A stretch of 24,853 bases of DNA from a virus, in the IMG/VR virus record IMGVR_UViG_3300010885_025362, positions 1 through 24,853 of that record; one strand, given 5' to 3'. Below are positions 1 through 10,364 of the stretch, piece after piece (the first letter of the stretch is position 1; every line of letters starts with the position of its first letter). Both the position numbers and the translations under genes were made by a program. The notes beneath the pieces were generated by a model. The model saw nothing but the letters and a program-made list of their open reading frames with translations. It did not search any database and was not told where the DNA came from.

Positions 1-3000
1 GCTGTTGGCGCTCGAGACAGCCGTGGTAGAGTATATCTTTATGAATATGACACAATTACAATTAATGAAGTTGAATCTGCAGAAGTAGCTTCGGGAGGTT
101 CAGATTATACCGTTTTTGAAATTGATACAGTAACAATTGTCGACGGCGGAATTGGGTACAATCCAGAATCAGCTGGGTTAGTGTTAACTATAACGTATCT
201 AGGTCAGACTGCAACATTTACTGCAGAAGTAGATACAGAAACACTTATTCCTGGAGACAACAGCGTTGCATTTAGCGTAAAAACAGTTACTCCATTGAAT
301 CGTGGACTATGGATTGATTTACCCTCAGCACCTTTATTAGTTACTGCCGAACCAAGCGAGTCGTCCGACGGATCTTCGTTGTCTACTGGTTGTCTATTGT
401 CTGTTTCCTTTAGGCCAGCAGTCACTGAACCAACAACACTAACTGTGACCTATGATAATCAAACAGCAACTTTCTTGGCAACTATAGCTAATGGAATAGT
501 TACAGCAGCCACTCCGATCGATCGTGGAAGATTTACAACAGTTCGTCCTGGCCCCAAATCTACAACTTCTATCCCAGGATACGGAAGCGGTGCTACCTTG
601 ACAATTGCCTATCGAGAAATTCAAACTCGAGGATGGTTGCATCTTGAAAATACCAACTATGTAGGCATCTATGACGGAACAAAATTTTATCCAACAGGAT
701 CTATAGTATGGCAAGATAATAGGCTTTATCAAGCTATAGTTGATCATCAAGGAGATGGTAGTTCCATACCAGTCAACGAAGCAGGCAGATTAGACACTAT
801 AGATTGGATAGAATTAGATTCTATAAGTACTCAAAATTCGTTGCCTACAAACATTGCGTTGGACGACGATGACTCTACAACACCTTACAGTGACTCTACA
901 ATACCTGTGGGGCTTTTTACTCCTGATCAGATTTCTGAATTGGTAAAAATTGGAGATGAATTTGGAACAAGTCTTGCAATGAATCAAGACGGAAGTATAT
1001 TGGTAGTAGGATCTCCAAACAGTGATGGTCAATATTTTACCAGATACAAAGGTCCTTGGATTTCATATCAGGAATATAGAGAAGGAGATGTGGTATTACG
1101 CAACAGTTTATACTATAGACTGGTAGAACCGTTCGATCAAAATCCATTACCAGATTCTGCATTAGACATCACTATTGTTAGTAAAAATCAACCGCCAGAA
1201 AACGGATACGAATTTTGGCAACAGATTTCAAACGAAAATACATTAATCACTGGTAAAATTTACATCTATAAACGAAATGCCAATAAGGTTTACGAATTAC
1301 AACAAGTAATTACAGCGGAAAACATAGAACAATTAAATCTAACCAACAGTGCGGTAGATATATCAGCCGGTGATAGATTTGGATTCGCCATGGACATCAA
1401 CGCCTCTGGTAGTGTTCTAATAGTTTCTTGCCCCGAAGCAGATGTAAGATTTCAAAATCAAGGGTCGGTGTTTGTGTTTAATACAACTAGTACACAAACG
1501 CCTGAGTATTCGTTAGCACAAAAATTATACAGTTTTGAATATTACAATAATGCATTGTTTGGATCTGCAGTATCTATTGATTCCGCTGCAACAAGAATAG
1601 TGGTAGGAGCTAAAAATGCTCCCTACAGATTGCCAGTAAGATTTGATGTTGGCAATGCCACTTCCTTCGACGGCAATTCTACAACATTTACAAAAAATCA
1701 AGGATATACCGGACAGGTATATGTATTTGAAAGAAAAGACAACGTCTTTATTCTAGCTGAAAAATTAGAAGCAGATTTAAAAAATTCTGAATCTTTCGGA
1801 TATAGCTTAGACTGTGTTGGATCTGTAATTATAACAGGATCCCCAACATATCGATTGACAGAGATTGATCAAAATCTACTTGATACCAGTCGAGGAATGA
1901 CACGATTATTTAGGAAAGACCCTTTTATACAAATCTGGAATGTAACAGCTTTGCAAGGTTTAAGATCTAATCTAGAACTATTTAAATCTATTGAAATTTA
2001 CGATCCTGAAAACAGCATAAAACTAGCAGACATAGATATAATTGATCATGCCAAATTAAAAATCTTAGGCCTAGCTGAACAAGAAATTACCTACAAAACA
2101 GTCTATGACCCTGCTACTTATACTATAGGTACAGATGAACAAGTGGTGGATGCTGATCAGGCATGGTTTGAAAAAAATGTTGGTAAGTTATGGTGGGATC
2201 TAAGCAAGGTAAAATGGATAGAATATGAACAAGGCGACCTTACCTATAGACAAGGGCACTGGAATCAAATGGCCTATGGATCTAGCATTGATGTCTATGA
2301 GTGGGTAGAGTCTTTATTATTGCCGTCGGATTGGAGTATACTTGCCGACACCAATGAAGGCCTATCTGAGGGAATATCAGGTCAGCCGTTATATCCTCAA
2401 GATACAGTTTATAGTATCAAAGAGATTTATAATTCTTCAACTGGAGTGCTTGTTGGTACTAGATACTATTTCTGGGTAAAAAATAAAACACTAGTTCCTG
2501 CAAATGTGTCGGGCAGACGATTATCGTCTGCATCAGTATCTGCTTTAATATCTAGTCCGCAATCGTCCGGAATTCCTATAGTAGCATTGATTGATAAAGA
2601 TAAGTTTTTATTTTATAATTTTGATCAATTACTTCGCGTTGAGAAAGCGTTGTTTAACATTGAATTTAAAAATACCAAAACAAGCAACGGTATAGTTCAT
2701 ACAGAATATCAACTACTGACCGAAGGTATGGCCGGCAGTGAGCCTAACATAAATCTTGAAACCAAATGGATTGACAGTCTAGTTGGGTTTGATCAATCAG
2801 GTAACACTGTACCAGATCCAAAGTTACCAATGAAACAAAAATATGGACTATCTTTTAGACCTCGTCAAAGCATGTTCAAAGACAATAACAAAATATTAAA
2901 AATTATTTTGGATAAAGTCAATACTATTTTGTTAACTCGACCTTTTGCGGACATAATTGATTTTACAAGATTAAATCAAGTAGATAGTGTTCCCGAATCT

Positions 3001-6000
3001 ACTTTAGATTTGTATGATCAAGCTGTTGACACATACATTGATCTCACAGTTCTAAATACACTAAGAGTTACACAAGCCAGTCTTAGAGTAAATCTTGTAG
3101 ATGCAGAAGTGGACACAATTGATATTATAAATCCTGGATTTGGATATAAAATTGTTCCACCTATAACTATTCAAGGCAATGGCACTGGCGCAAAAGCTGT
3201 TGCTACTTTGGACAATCAAGGTAGAATATCATCAGTATCAGTTACAGCTAGAGGGAAAAAATATACTTCAGCTACGGCTACTGCACGACAGTTTGCAGTA
3301 CTAGTAAGGAACGACGAAACCGCTGACGGATTTTGGTCAATATATAGTTGGGACGACATACGTAAAACTTTTTTTAGATCAGCATCACAGGGATTTGATA
3401 CAACCAAATATTGGAGTTATACAGACTGGTATGCACCTGGATATTCGTCAGTAAGCAGAATAGTAAAAGAAATTGGAAATCTGTATGAAGAACCAACTAT
3501 TCAAATAGAATTAGGAGACATACTGCGTTTAAAAGAATATGGCACAGGCGGCTGGGCCCTATTACAAAAAACTCAATCAGGATTGGGATCTATACTAGGA
3601 AATTATAATTTAATAGCTAGGCAAAACGGAACTATTGTATTCAGTTCTAATTTGTATAGTAGTTCAAAAGTAACTTTAGGATTTGATGCAACATCTAACT
3701 ACGATATAGGTAGCTATGATCTGTTGCCAACACTAGAACTTAGAACTATACTGCAAGCAATTAAACAAGACATTTTTATAAACGATTTATCGCTGCTATG
3801 GAATGATCTTTTCTTTACTTCGATAAGATATGCATTTGCTGAGCAAGATTATATAGACTGGGCATTTAAAACCAGTTTCATTAATGCAATACATAATGTT
3901 GGCAGTCTTGAGGAAAAAACAAATTACAAGAACGATAATTTAGACAGCTATAGAAATTACATAGAAGAAATTAAACCTTATAGAACTACTATTAGAGAAT
4001 ACACCAGTAGATACACCAAGGCTGATCCGTACAGCTCAGTGATTACAGACTTTGATCTGCCTCCTGAATACTCAGTAGCTTCTGGAAAAATTTTACCTAT
4101 AGATACTACTAATGATATAAAAGATCTATATCCGTGGAAATCTTGGAAGGATAATTTAGGATTTGGTATAACAGAAATACTTGTAGGTAATTCTGGTGCC
4201 GGATACACATCTGAACCTAGCGTTCTAATTACTGGGTCCGGCTCGGGAGCTACGGCCCAGGCATATATTGCTAACGGTTTAGTAGTTGAAATAAGAGTGC
4301 TAACTGCAGGACAGGGCTATATCACTACTCCAACAATTTCATTGATTGGAGGAAATGGATCTAACTCAAATATTGCTACAGCAATTCCTGTATTAGGAAA
4401 TTCTGCTATTAGATCTTTTGATACAACTCTTAAATTTGATAGAATAACTAAAAACGGCTATTATCAAGAATTATTTGTAAACGAATCTATACCAGTTGAC
4501 GGAACTACGTCAGTGTTTGAATTAAAATATGCTCCTACAGAAAAAAAGGACGAAATTAATATTTCTTTAAATGATCAGATACTGTTTAATAATGAATACG
4601 AAATTAGTTATTTTACCTCTACAACTGATTCATACAGTTTACTTAAGGCCAAGTTAAGACTGATTAATAATCCTACAAAAGGAGATGTAATAAAAATTTC
4701 CTATTACAAAAATGACAAGTTGTTAGACAGTGTTAACAGAATAAACAAGTATTACAATCCTAATTCAGGAATGAAAGGAAAGGCACTAGAACAACTAATG
4801 ACAGGAATTGACTATGGCGGAATACAAATCCAAGGTACAGAATTTGAAGTTAGTGGAGGTTGGGATGCATTACCGTGGTTTAGTGGCGGATGGGACAGTG
4901 TAGAATCAAACAAAGATTTTTACTATCCTGTATTAAATGAAACTGATGGTAGTACTAATTTTGTAGAACTACCAACAGCTCCGAAGAACGGACAACGAAT
5001 TTCTATCTACTTAAAACGTGCAGGATCACCAAGATCTGGATCTATTGACACATTGGGAACAGCGACATCGCCGGTTGTTGTATATGACAAGCCGGTATCA
5101 GACAATCCAATAATTAGAATCGACGATCCTTACTTTAATCTCTACGACGGTAGCACAGTTCAACCTAACGGTAGAAAAACGCCATATCCTAACACGTTAA
5201 TGCCAACGTTTATCGGAGACGGTGTAACAAAAATGGTTAGTCTTGAAGACTATCTAGTCACTTATCCTGGGGATCTATTAATATTTAGAGATTTTGAAAG
5301 TGACGGCACTGTTACAATTAACGATCCTAATATTATTGATACTGCAATAAGTGGAGGAACATATTCATTAGTTTCTGGCGCTACTAACATATCACCTAAC
5401 ACTATCGCCGGAGCATATTCAACTGCACTAGGAACACTAGCAGAAGAAATACAGATTGACGGCGGAAAATTAATATCACCTGATCAAGTGTCTGCTACCG
5501 AAGAAAATGTTCCTGGACAGGTATTAGAAAGTATCAGTATAAAAGTTTTTAGTATTAGTAAACAAGGTGCAGCACCAATTAATGCAACTAGATATTTTTC
5601 AGATGGGTCTACTAGAGTTTATGATATAGGTTTATCAGTAATTGATTCACAATCAGTAATCGTTTATGTTGACAAAATCCGACAAGGAATTTTAGCAACG
5701 GACAGCAGTATTGATTACAGTATATTATTTACTACCAACCAGATTGAATTTGTTACAGCCCCAGATGCAAATTCATTGATAGAAATTATTTCTATAGGTG
5801 TTGGCGGTGTTGAAATATTAGACTACCAAGAATTTATTGCTGACGGCGATACCTCGTATTTTTTAACAAAAGCAAATTATCAAGATACACAGTCTATAGT
5901 GGTCACAGTCGATGGTAATCAAATTGATACAGGTTTTGTAAACAGTACAGATGTATTAGGCGTTCGAAACAAGACTCTAGTAGAGTTTGCAGAAAAACCA

Positions 6001-7569
6001 GAATTTAACCAATCTGTAAAAATTATCTGTCTTGGATCTGCTCTGGATACTGATAGTTCTTTACAATCAGTAATTCGAACAAACAGACAAATCATAACAG
6101 TTGACGGAAGTACAAGAAAATATGATCTTGATTATTTTGTTTCGTTATCTCGTAATTCTGTAAAAAGTTCTGCAATAGTTGAGTTGAACAATGTGTTATT
6201 AAAAGGAGTTGATACTTCGTATGAAATATACGATGGAACAAACAACCAGATTGTGCTCGGCCTAGATCCAGAAGAAGCCATTGGTACAATTACTTCTAAT
6301 AATATCAAAGTATATGTTAATAATCAATTATTGCCGTTCTTAGTGGCCTACACATACAACGGTATTACAGCAACCGTTACAATTTCTACACAATACCTAA
6401 CAGTAGGGGATGCAATAAAAATTGAAAATGATGTAAGAACACAATACTCATTCTCAAATAATGATATAGAAATTTCTAATGCAGTTACTATTAACGAAGG
6501 CGACACTCTTACAGTAACTTGGTTCTCAGAATATCCAACTATGGATATTATTTCAGATCAATATTCGGGAGGAAAGAGTCACTATAAATTAGCAAGGGAA
6601 CCTGTTAACAGCAGTTACGTATGGGTTTACAAAAATGGAATAAGATTAACCAGCGGACAAGATTATTCAGTGTCTTTATCAAGGTTGCTGGTTTATATAA
6701 AAGATACAACTGTGCTAACAGATGAGATTAGAATAATTCAATTTGGATCAATAATTTATAAAAAACCGCAGGCATATGAAATTTTTAAAGATATGCTGAA
6801 TGTTCATCATTACAAACGATATTCAATTGATAACAAAATAAAGTTGTCTAAAACTCTTAATTATTATGATCAATCTATTGAAGTTACCGATGCTTCTCAA
6901 TTAGACAATCCAGTGCCTGCACGTAATATTCCTGGAATAATAGAAATCGATGGAGAAAAAATAGAATATTTTGTCAAAGCTGGTAACAAACTAAGTCAAC
7001 TACGACGGGGTAGTTTTGGAACGGCAATAAAGCCTGTTCACGAAATTAACAGTTATGTAATAAATGTTGGGTTGTCAGAAAATATTCCTTATAGAGAACA
7101 ACAAGAAAAAACCAACTTTATCAGTGACGGCAGTTCTATATTAGTAGGGCCATTGACATTTGTACCTAAGCAAGGAGTCAGAACCGCCTGGGATAGAGGT
7201 GGCATCGACCCCGTAACTGGACAACCGCTTATTCCAAATACATATGGACCAAGCGATGAAATAGAAGTTTTTGTTGGCGGAATCAGGCTTAAAAAAGATC
7301 CTATTACAAGCTACGCCGAACTTAAAGGATCCAGCAGTCTAAATTCCAATGAAATTTTGCCAGCGGAATTCAGCGTTGATGGGCTGTCTAATTATGTAAG
7401 ATTGACCTATCCAGTAAATGCTGGTACTCGTATAACAATTATAAGGAGAATAGGTTCTACCTGGTATGATCGAGGAGAAACTACAGCTAGCAACGGAGTA
7501 ACAATAACCGAAAATACCAATCCTATTGCAACATTCTTAAAGCAAAAGGTAACGGAATTGCCAGAATAA
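1..7569 (+). CDS. Giant virion structural protein, C-terminal 2522 residues (5' partial)
   Basis: The reading frame is open from base 1 to the TAA at 7567-7569, so the true start lies upstream and the GTG at 181 is only an internal codon. Four FG-GAP-like repeats (FGxSxxxxxDGSxLVVGSP type) lie at about 946-1020, 1363-1446, 1543-1625 and 1780-1855, suggesting an integrin-like beta-propeller. Glycine-rich GxGY...P.I.I.G.G.GA modules lie near 145, 3130-3215, 4195-4270 and 4312-4390. Towards the C-terminus there are repeated beta-domains that begin with a DG[ST]T-like turn (about 4490, 5600, 5840, 6100, 7120). Segments around 2300-2970, 3850-4080, 4800-5580 and 6790-7100 look like the very large virion proteins of T4-like cyanophages; this is from memory. 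I infer a baseplate or tail-fibre-associated structural protein with possible carbohydrate binding. No enzyme motif was seen. The next gene starts 7 bases downstream. Confidence 0.85.
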   Translation, partial: AVGARDSRGRVYLYEYDTITINEVESAEVASGGSDYTVFEIDTVTIVDGGIGYNPESAGLVLTITYLGQTATFTAEVDTETLIPGDNSVAFSVKTVTPLNRGLWIDLPSAPLLVTAEPSESSDGSSLSTGCLLSVSFRPAVTEPTTLTVTYDNQTATFLATIANGIVTAATPIDRGRFTTVRPGPKSTTSIPGYGSGATLTIAYREIQTRGWLHLENTNYVGIYDGTKFYPTGSIVWQDNRLYQAIVDHQGDGSSIPVNEAGRLDTIDWIELDSISTQNSLPTNIALDDDDSTTPYSDSTIPVGLFTPDQISELVKIGDEFGTSLAMNQDGSILVVGSPNSDGQYFTRYKGPWISYQEYREGDVVLRNSLYYRLVEPFDQNPLPDSALDITIVSKNQPPENGYEFWQQISNENTLITGKIYIYKRNANKVYELQQVITAENIEQLNLTNSAVDISAGDRFGFAMDINASGSVLIVSCPEADVRFQNQGSVFVFNTTSTQTPEYSLAQKLYSFEYYNNALFGSAVSIDSAATRIVVGAKNAPYRLPVRFDVGNATSFDGNSTTFTKNQGYTGQVYVFERKDNVFILAEKLEADLKNSESFGYSLDCVGSVIITGSPTYRLTEIDQNLLDTSRGMTRLFRKDPFIQIWNVTALQGLRSNLELFKSIEIYDPENSIKLADIDIIDHAKLKILGLAEQEITYKTVYDPATYTIGTDEQVVDADQAWFEKNVGKLWWDLSKVKWIEYEQGDLTYRQGHWNQMAYGSSIDVYEWVESLLLPSDWSILADTNEGLSEGISGQPLYPQDTVYSIKEIYNSSTGVLVGTRYYFWVKNKTLVPANVSGRRLSSASVSALISSPQSSGIPIVALIDKDKFLFYNFDQLLRVEKALFNIEFKNTKTSNGIVHTEYQLLTEGMAGSEPNINLETKWIDSLVGFDQSGNTVPDPKLPMKQKYGLSFRPRQSMFKDNNKILKIILDKVNTILLTRPFADIIDFTRLNQVDSVPESTLDLYDQAVDTYIDLTVLNTLRVTQASLRVNLVDAEVDTIDIINPGFGYKIVPPITIQGNGTGAKAVATLDNQGRISSVSVTARGKKYTSATATARQFAVLVRNDETADGFWSIYSWDDIRKTFFRSASQGFDTTKYWSYTDWYAPGYSSVSRIVKEIGNLYEEPTIQIELGDILRLKEYGTGGWALLQKTQSGLGSILGNYNLIARQNGTIVFSSNLYSSSKVTLGFDATSNYDIGSYDLLPTLELRTILQAIKQDIFINDLSLLWNDLFFTSIRYAFAEQDYIDWAFKTSFINAIHNVGSLEEKTNYKNDNLDSYRNYIEEIKPYRTTIREYTSRYTKADPYSSVITDFDLPPEYSVASGKILPIDTTNDIKDLYPWKSWKDNLGFGITEILVGNSGAGYTSEPSVLITGSGSGATAQAYIANGLVVEIRVLTAGQGYITTPTISLIGGNGSNSNIATAIPVLGNSAIRSFDTTLKFDRITKNGYYQELFVNESIPVDGTTSVFELKYAPTEKKDEINISLNDQILFNNEYEISYFTSTTDSYSLLKAKLRLINNPTKGDVIKISYYKNDKLLDSVNRINKYYNPNSGMKGKALEQLMTGIDYGGIQIQGTEFEVSGGWDALPWFSGGWDSVESNKDFYYPVLNETDGSTNFVELPTAPKNGQRISIYLKRAGSPRSGSIDTLGTATSPVVVYDKPVSDNPIIRIDDPYFNLYDGSTVQPNGRKTPYPNTLMPTFIGDGVTKMVSLEDYLVTYPGDLLIFRDFESDGTVTINDPNIIDTAISGGTYSLVSGATNISPNTIAGAYSTALGTLAEEIQIDGGKLISPDQVSATEENVPGQVLESISIKVFSISKQGAAPINATRYFSDGSTRVYDIGLSVIDSQSVIVYVDKIRQGILATDSSIDYSILFTTNQIEFVTAPDANSLIEIISIGVGGVEILDYQEFIADGDTSYFLTKANYQDTQSIVVTVDGNQIDTGFVNSTDVLGVRNKTLVEFAEKPEFNQSVKIICLGSALDTDSSLQSVIRTNRQIITVDGSTRKYDLDYFVSLSRNSVKSSAIVELNNVLLKGVDTSYEIYDGTNNQIVLGLDPEEAIGTITSNNIKVYVNNQLLPFLVAYTYNGITATVTISTQYLTVGDAIKIENDVRTQYSFSNNDIEISNAVTINEGDTLTVTWFSEYPTMDIISDQYSGGKSHYKLAREPVNSSYVWVYKNGIRLTSGQDYSVSLSRLLVYIKDTTVLTDEIRIIQFGSIIYKKPQAYEIFKDMLNVHHYKRYSIDNKIKLSKTLNYYDQSIEVTDASQLDNPVPARNIPGIIEIDGEKIEYFVKAGNKLSQLRRGSFGTAIKPVHEINSYVINVGLSENIPYREQQEKTNFISDGSSILVGPLTFVPKQGVRTAWDRGGIDPVTGQPLIPNTYGPSDEIEVFVGGIRLKKDPITSYAELKGSSSLNSNEILPAEFSVDGLSNYVRLTYPVNAGTRITIIRRIGSTWYDRGETTASNGVTITENTNPIATFLKQKVTELPE

Positions 7570-7576
7570 ATACACT

Positions 7577-8233
7577 ATGAACAATACAGAAACCCCTATG
7601 CAACCGTCTCAGAATAATACACCTAAAAACCCCAACGAAGTTGGAGGATTCCATTTTGAAGGACATATCAAAATATTTGATCCCGAAACGGAGGAAATAT
7701 TCATTGATAAAAGAAATGCTATTCACTATGAAAATATCAGCATAGCATTGGCTCAGGCCCTCAGTAATCAAGGGCAGGGCATAATTTATGAAATGGTTTT
7801 TGGATCTGGCGGAACTACAGTAGATCCTACTGGGCTAATTGCATATTTAACACCTAATACTGTTGGAACAAATACAGGATTATACAATCAAACATATCAA
7901 AAAATAGTTGATCAAAATGCCACAGCCAACACAGACCCAGTGCGAAATAAAATGGAAGTTAGGCATATTAGCGGTGCAACTTATACAGATATTTTAATTT
8001 CGTGTTTATTAGACTACGGAGAACCCGACGGCCAAGAGGCATTTGATAACAGTCAAACATTGTCTGGAAATTTTATATTTGACGAACTAGGATTAAAATC
8101 TTACAGCAGTAACGGTGCAGGAAAATTATTAACTCATGTGGTTTTTCACCCTGTGCAGAAATCTTTGAATAGACTTCTACAAATAGATTATACAATTCGT
8201 ATACAAAGTTTAACTGGATTTAATGAGGTCTAA
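7577..8233 (+). CDS. Conserved marine myovirus structural-type protein (218 aa)
   Basis: A 218-residue soluble protein with no signal peptide, membrane segment or known catalytic motif. It opens with a low-complexity Asn/Pro/Gln-rich stretch (residues 1-20). A conserved-looking core follows, with a GHIKIFDPETEE strand, an RNAIHYEN segment and a FGSGGTTVDPTG loop. Its C-terminus is LTHVVFHPVQKSLNRLL followed by a short beta segment. I recall close relatives in T4-like cyanophages and pelagiphages, usually annotated as hypothetical or structural. Its place between the giant virion protein and the fibre-like paralogs supports a baseplate or fibre-attachment role, by inference only. The start has no strong Shine-Dalgarno sequence, so coupling to the gene ending 7 bases upstream is likely. 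A second ATG (residue 8) is possible. Confidence 0.8.
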   Translation: MNNTETPMQPSQNNTPKNPNEVGGFHFEGHIKIFDPETEEIFIDKRNAIHYENISIALAQALSNQGQGIIYEMVFGSGGTTVDPTGLIAYLTPNTVGTNTGLYNQTYQKIVDQNATANTDPVRNKMEVRHISGATYTDILISCLLDYGEPDGQEAFDNSQTLSGNFIFDELGLKSYSSNGAGKLLTHVVFHPVQKSLNRLLQIDYTIRIQSLTGFNEV

Positions 8234-8235
8234 GT

Positions 8236-10353
8236 ATGCCATATAATGTTAATTTTTCTAATAATGACGTTCCGCCAATAGTTGTAAATGACAGTACTAA
8301 CAATACCGAAACAAGTTTAATATTTCCTGGAAGAAATGTCACAGGTTATGGCCAATACATAGCAGAAAATTTTCTAAAATTGCTAGAAAATTTTGCTAAC
8401 GATGAATCTCAAGAGCCAGTAAACCCGATACAAGGTCAGTTGTGGTACAATACAACTAATAAGACACTACTAGTATATGACGGAACAAGTTGGAAAGCTG
8501 CCAGTAATATACAAAAATCTAATACAGCTCCTTCTCTAGAATTGTCTCAAACAGGTGAGTTATGGGTTGATACAAATAATCAACAGTTGTATGTATTCAG
8601 CGGAAATAGATGGATTTTGGTTGGCCCAGAATTTTCAACAGGGCTACGCAGCGGACCTTTAGTAGAAGAGATTGTAGACTCAACCAACATTACTCGTGTT
8701 GTAGTTATTTTTTATGTTGAAGATGCTCCGGTAGCTATTATTAGCAAAGACACATTTACTCCAAAAGTATCTATAAATGGATTTCCAGTTATTAAATCAG
8801 GTGTAAATCTTACCAGTATCAACAACATAGGCGATGGCGGCCTATCTCCAAAATTTTACGGATCGGCATTAAATTCTGATTCTTTAAATATATTGGGTTC
8901 AGAAATTTCAGCAACAAAATTTTTAAGAACAGACACAATAAACACCACAGAGCAACCATTTAATATTCGAAACAATCAAGGTCTTACAGTAGGTGTTGAC
9001 GGTACATTTAGTTTTAGTGTTGCAAGCGGAACTAGTAAAATTTTTAATTCTTCTCCTGGCAGCAGTATTGATTTTCAAACTAATCAAGCAGGTATTCCGC
9101 AAACAGTTTTACGTATTATTGAAAACAAAGTATCAATCAATAAATTAGTACCGGACGAAGCATTAGATGTTAGTGGAAATATACAAGCCAATGGTTCATT
9201 AATTTTAACAAATACTACAGAAAGTACAAATTTTGGAAATGGAACATTAAGAACAGCAGGCGGCATAGCAGTAACTAAGAATATTTTAGTAGGAACTACT
9301 TTAAATGTATCAGGCACCACTACAACATCAAATGTCCGACCAGCAGTTAATGAAACATACTCATTAGGCAGTTCGGCAACTAATAGATATAAAAGTGTCT
9401 ATGTTAAAGATCTGTTTTCAGAAAATCTATTTGGTATTCTAAATGGAAATATTACAGGTAACGCTCAAACAGCCACTAATTTAAAATTTGAAACTGATTT
9501 TAGAACCACAGGTGCAGTGACTTCCGCCCCAGTAACATTTACGGGTACTGAAGGAACTATTACACTGGTAACACAGTTGACTAGTGAAATTATAAGTGGA
9601 CAGACGTTAGCCCCGACAGTTAGATATCCCGACGATAAAAATGATCAGGTAATTATGCTTAGAACAGTTCCTTCTGTGATAGGCGGCCCTACAGGATTGT
9701 TTAAAGCAAGTAAAGAAAACTTTTTACAAGATGCTGCTGTTCCAATTGGCGCCCTTTTTCCTTTTGCGGGTGCTACAGTTCCTTCCGGTTATTTACTGTG
9801 TGATGGTAGAGAAGTTCAAATTGGGCAATATCCAGACCTATATGATATTATAGGTGACTCCTATGGTATTACATCAATTGGATTCCAAACATTTAAACTA
9901 CCAGATCTTAGAGGTAGGTTTGCTCTAGGACGTGACAATATGAATAACAAGACCGATGGAGTAATTCCTGGACTGGTTCCTTTAATCACAGGAGGAACCG
10001 CAGAAGGTCAAATACCAGGACCTGCTGGTCGAGTAGATGGCGTAGAAGCTCAAACATTGGGCAGTTCTGGAGGTGCATCAGACACTAGTTTAGAAATAAA
10101 AAATCTACCTCAGCATGATCACACTTTACGAGGATCAACAGGCCAACAATATTATGCGGTAAGGACTAGTAGTGGTACTCCGCTCGATACTGGATCTTTC
10201 TTAGAAAAAGGCCCAACTACTCCTGGACAAATGCAATATCTTCCAACATCTGGTGAAGTTAAAACATCGGAAACCTTATCAAGTCCTTTCAGTGTTATGA
10301 ATCCGTTTTTAACGCTAAACTATATTATTCGATCTGGTCCGCCAGCATTCTAA
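8236..10353 (+). CDS. Tail-fibre-like protein with phage tail-collar domain
   Basis: First of four tandem paralogs. The shared N-terminal part (residues 1-150) has GYGQYIAENFLKLLENFAN followed by two copies of a G.LW...N..L.VY.G motif at about residues 67 and 107. The middle (about 290-430) is the beta-rich, Asn/Thr/Gly-rich type seen in fibres, including SLGSSATNRYKSVY and GNITGNAQTAT. The C-terminal part starts at about residue 504 with GALFPFAGATVPSGYLLCDG and continues with KLPDLRGRFALGRD near 552, which is a tail-collar domain (PF07484 type). An LPQHDHTL segment at about 624 carries an HxH pair like the metal-binding HxH motifs of T4 fibre proteins. The likely role is a trimeric adhesin or fibre for host recognition. 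GAGG lies seven bases before the ATG, and the gene begins two bases after the previous stop. Confidence 0.88.
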   Translation: MPYNVNFSNNDVPPIVVNDSTNNTETSLIFPGRNVTGYGQYIAENFLKLLENFANDESQEPVNPIQGQLWYNTTNKTLLVYDGTSWKAASNIQKSNTAPSLELSQTGELWVDTNNQQLYVFSGNRWILVGPEFSTGLRSGPLVEEIVDSTNITRVVVIFYVEDAPVAIISKDTFTPKVSINGFPVIKSGVNLTSINNIGDGGLSPKFYGSALNSDSLNILGSEISATKFLRTDTINTTEQPFNIRNNQGLTVGVDGTFSFSVASGTSKIFNSSPGSSIDFQTNQAGIPQTVLRIIENKVSINKLVPDEALDVSGNIQANGSLILTNTTESTNFGNGTLRTAGGIAVTKNILVGTTLNVSGTTTTSNVRPAVNETYSLGSSATNRYKSVYVKDLFSENLFGILNGNITGNAQTATNLKFETDFRTTGAVTSAPVTFTGTEGTITLVTQLTSEIISGQTLAPTVRYPDDKNDQVIMLRTVPSVIGGPTGLFKASKENFLQDAAVPIGALFPFAGATVPSGYLLCDGREVQIGQYPDLYDIIGDSYGITSIGFQTFKLPDLRGRFALGRDNMNNKTDGVIPGLVPLITGGTAEGQIPGPAGRVDGVEAQTLGSSGGASDTSLEIKNLPQHDHTLRGSTGQQYYAVRTSSGTPLDTGSFLEKGPTTPGQMQYLPTSGEVKTSETLSSPFSVMNPFLTLNYIIRSGPPAF

Positions 10354-10364
10354 GGTAAAAATAA

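Noticed and set aside
181-183. GTG as start of the giant structural gene
   Set aside because: The frame is open without a stop from base 1 and the upstream residues continue the same GxGY beta-module, so the gene is 5' partial.
7565-7572. AATAAATA as a late promoter before the 218-residue gene
   Set aside because: It is only five bases before the ATG at 7577, so transcripts would start within the gene, and it mismatches the consensus.
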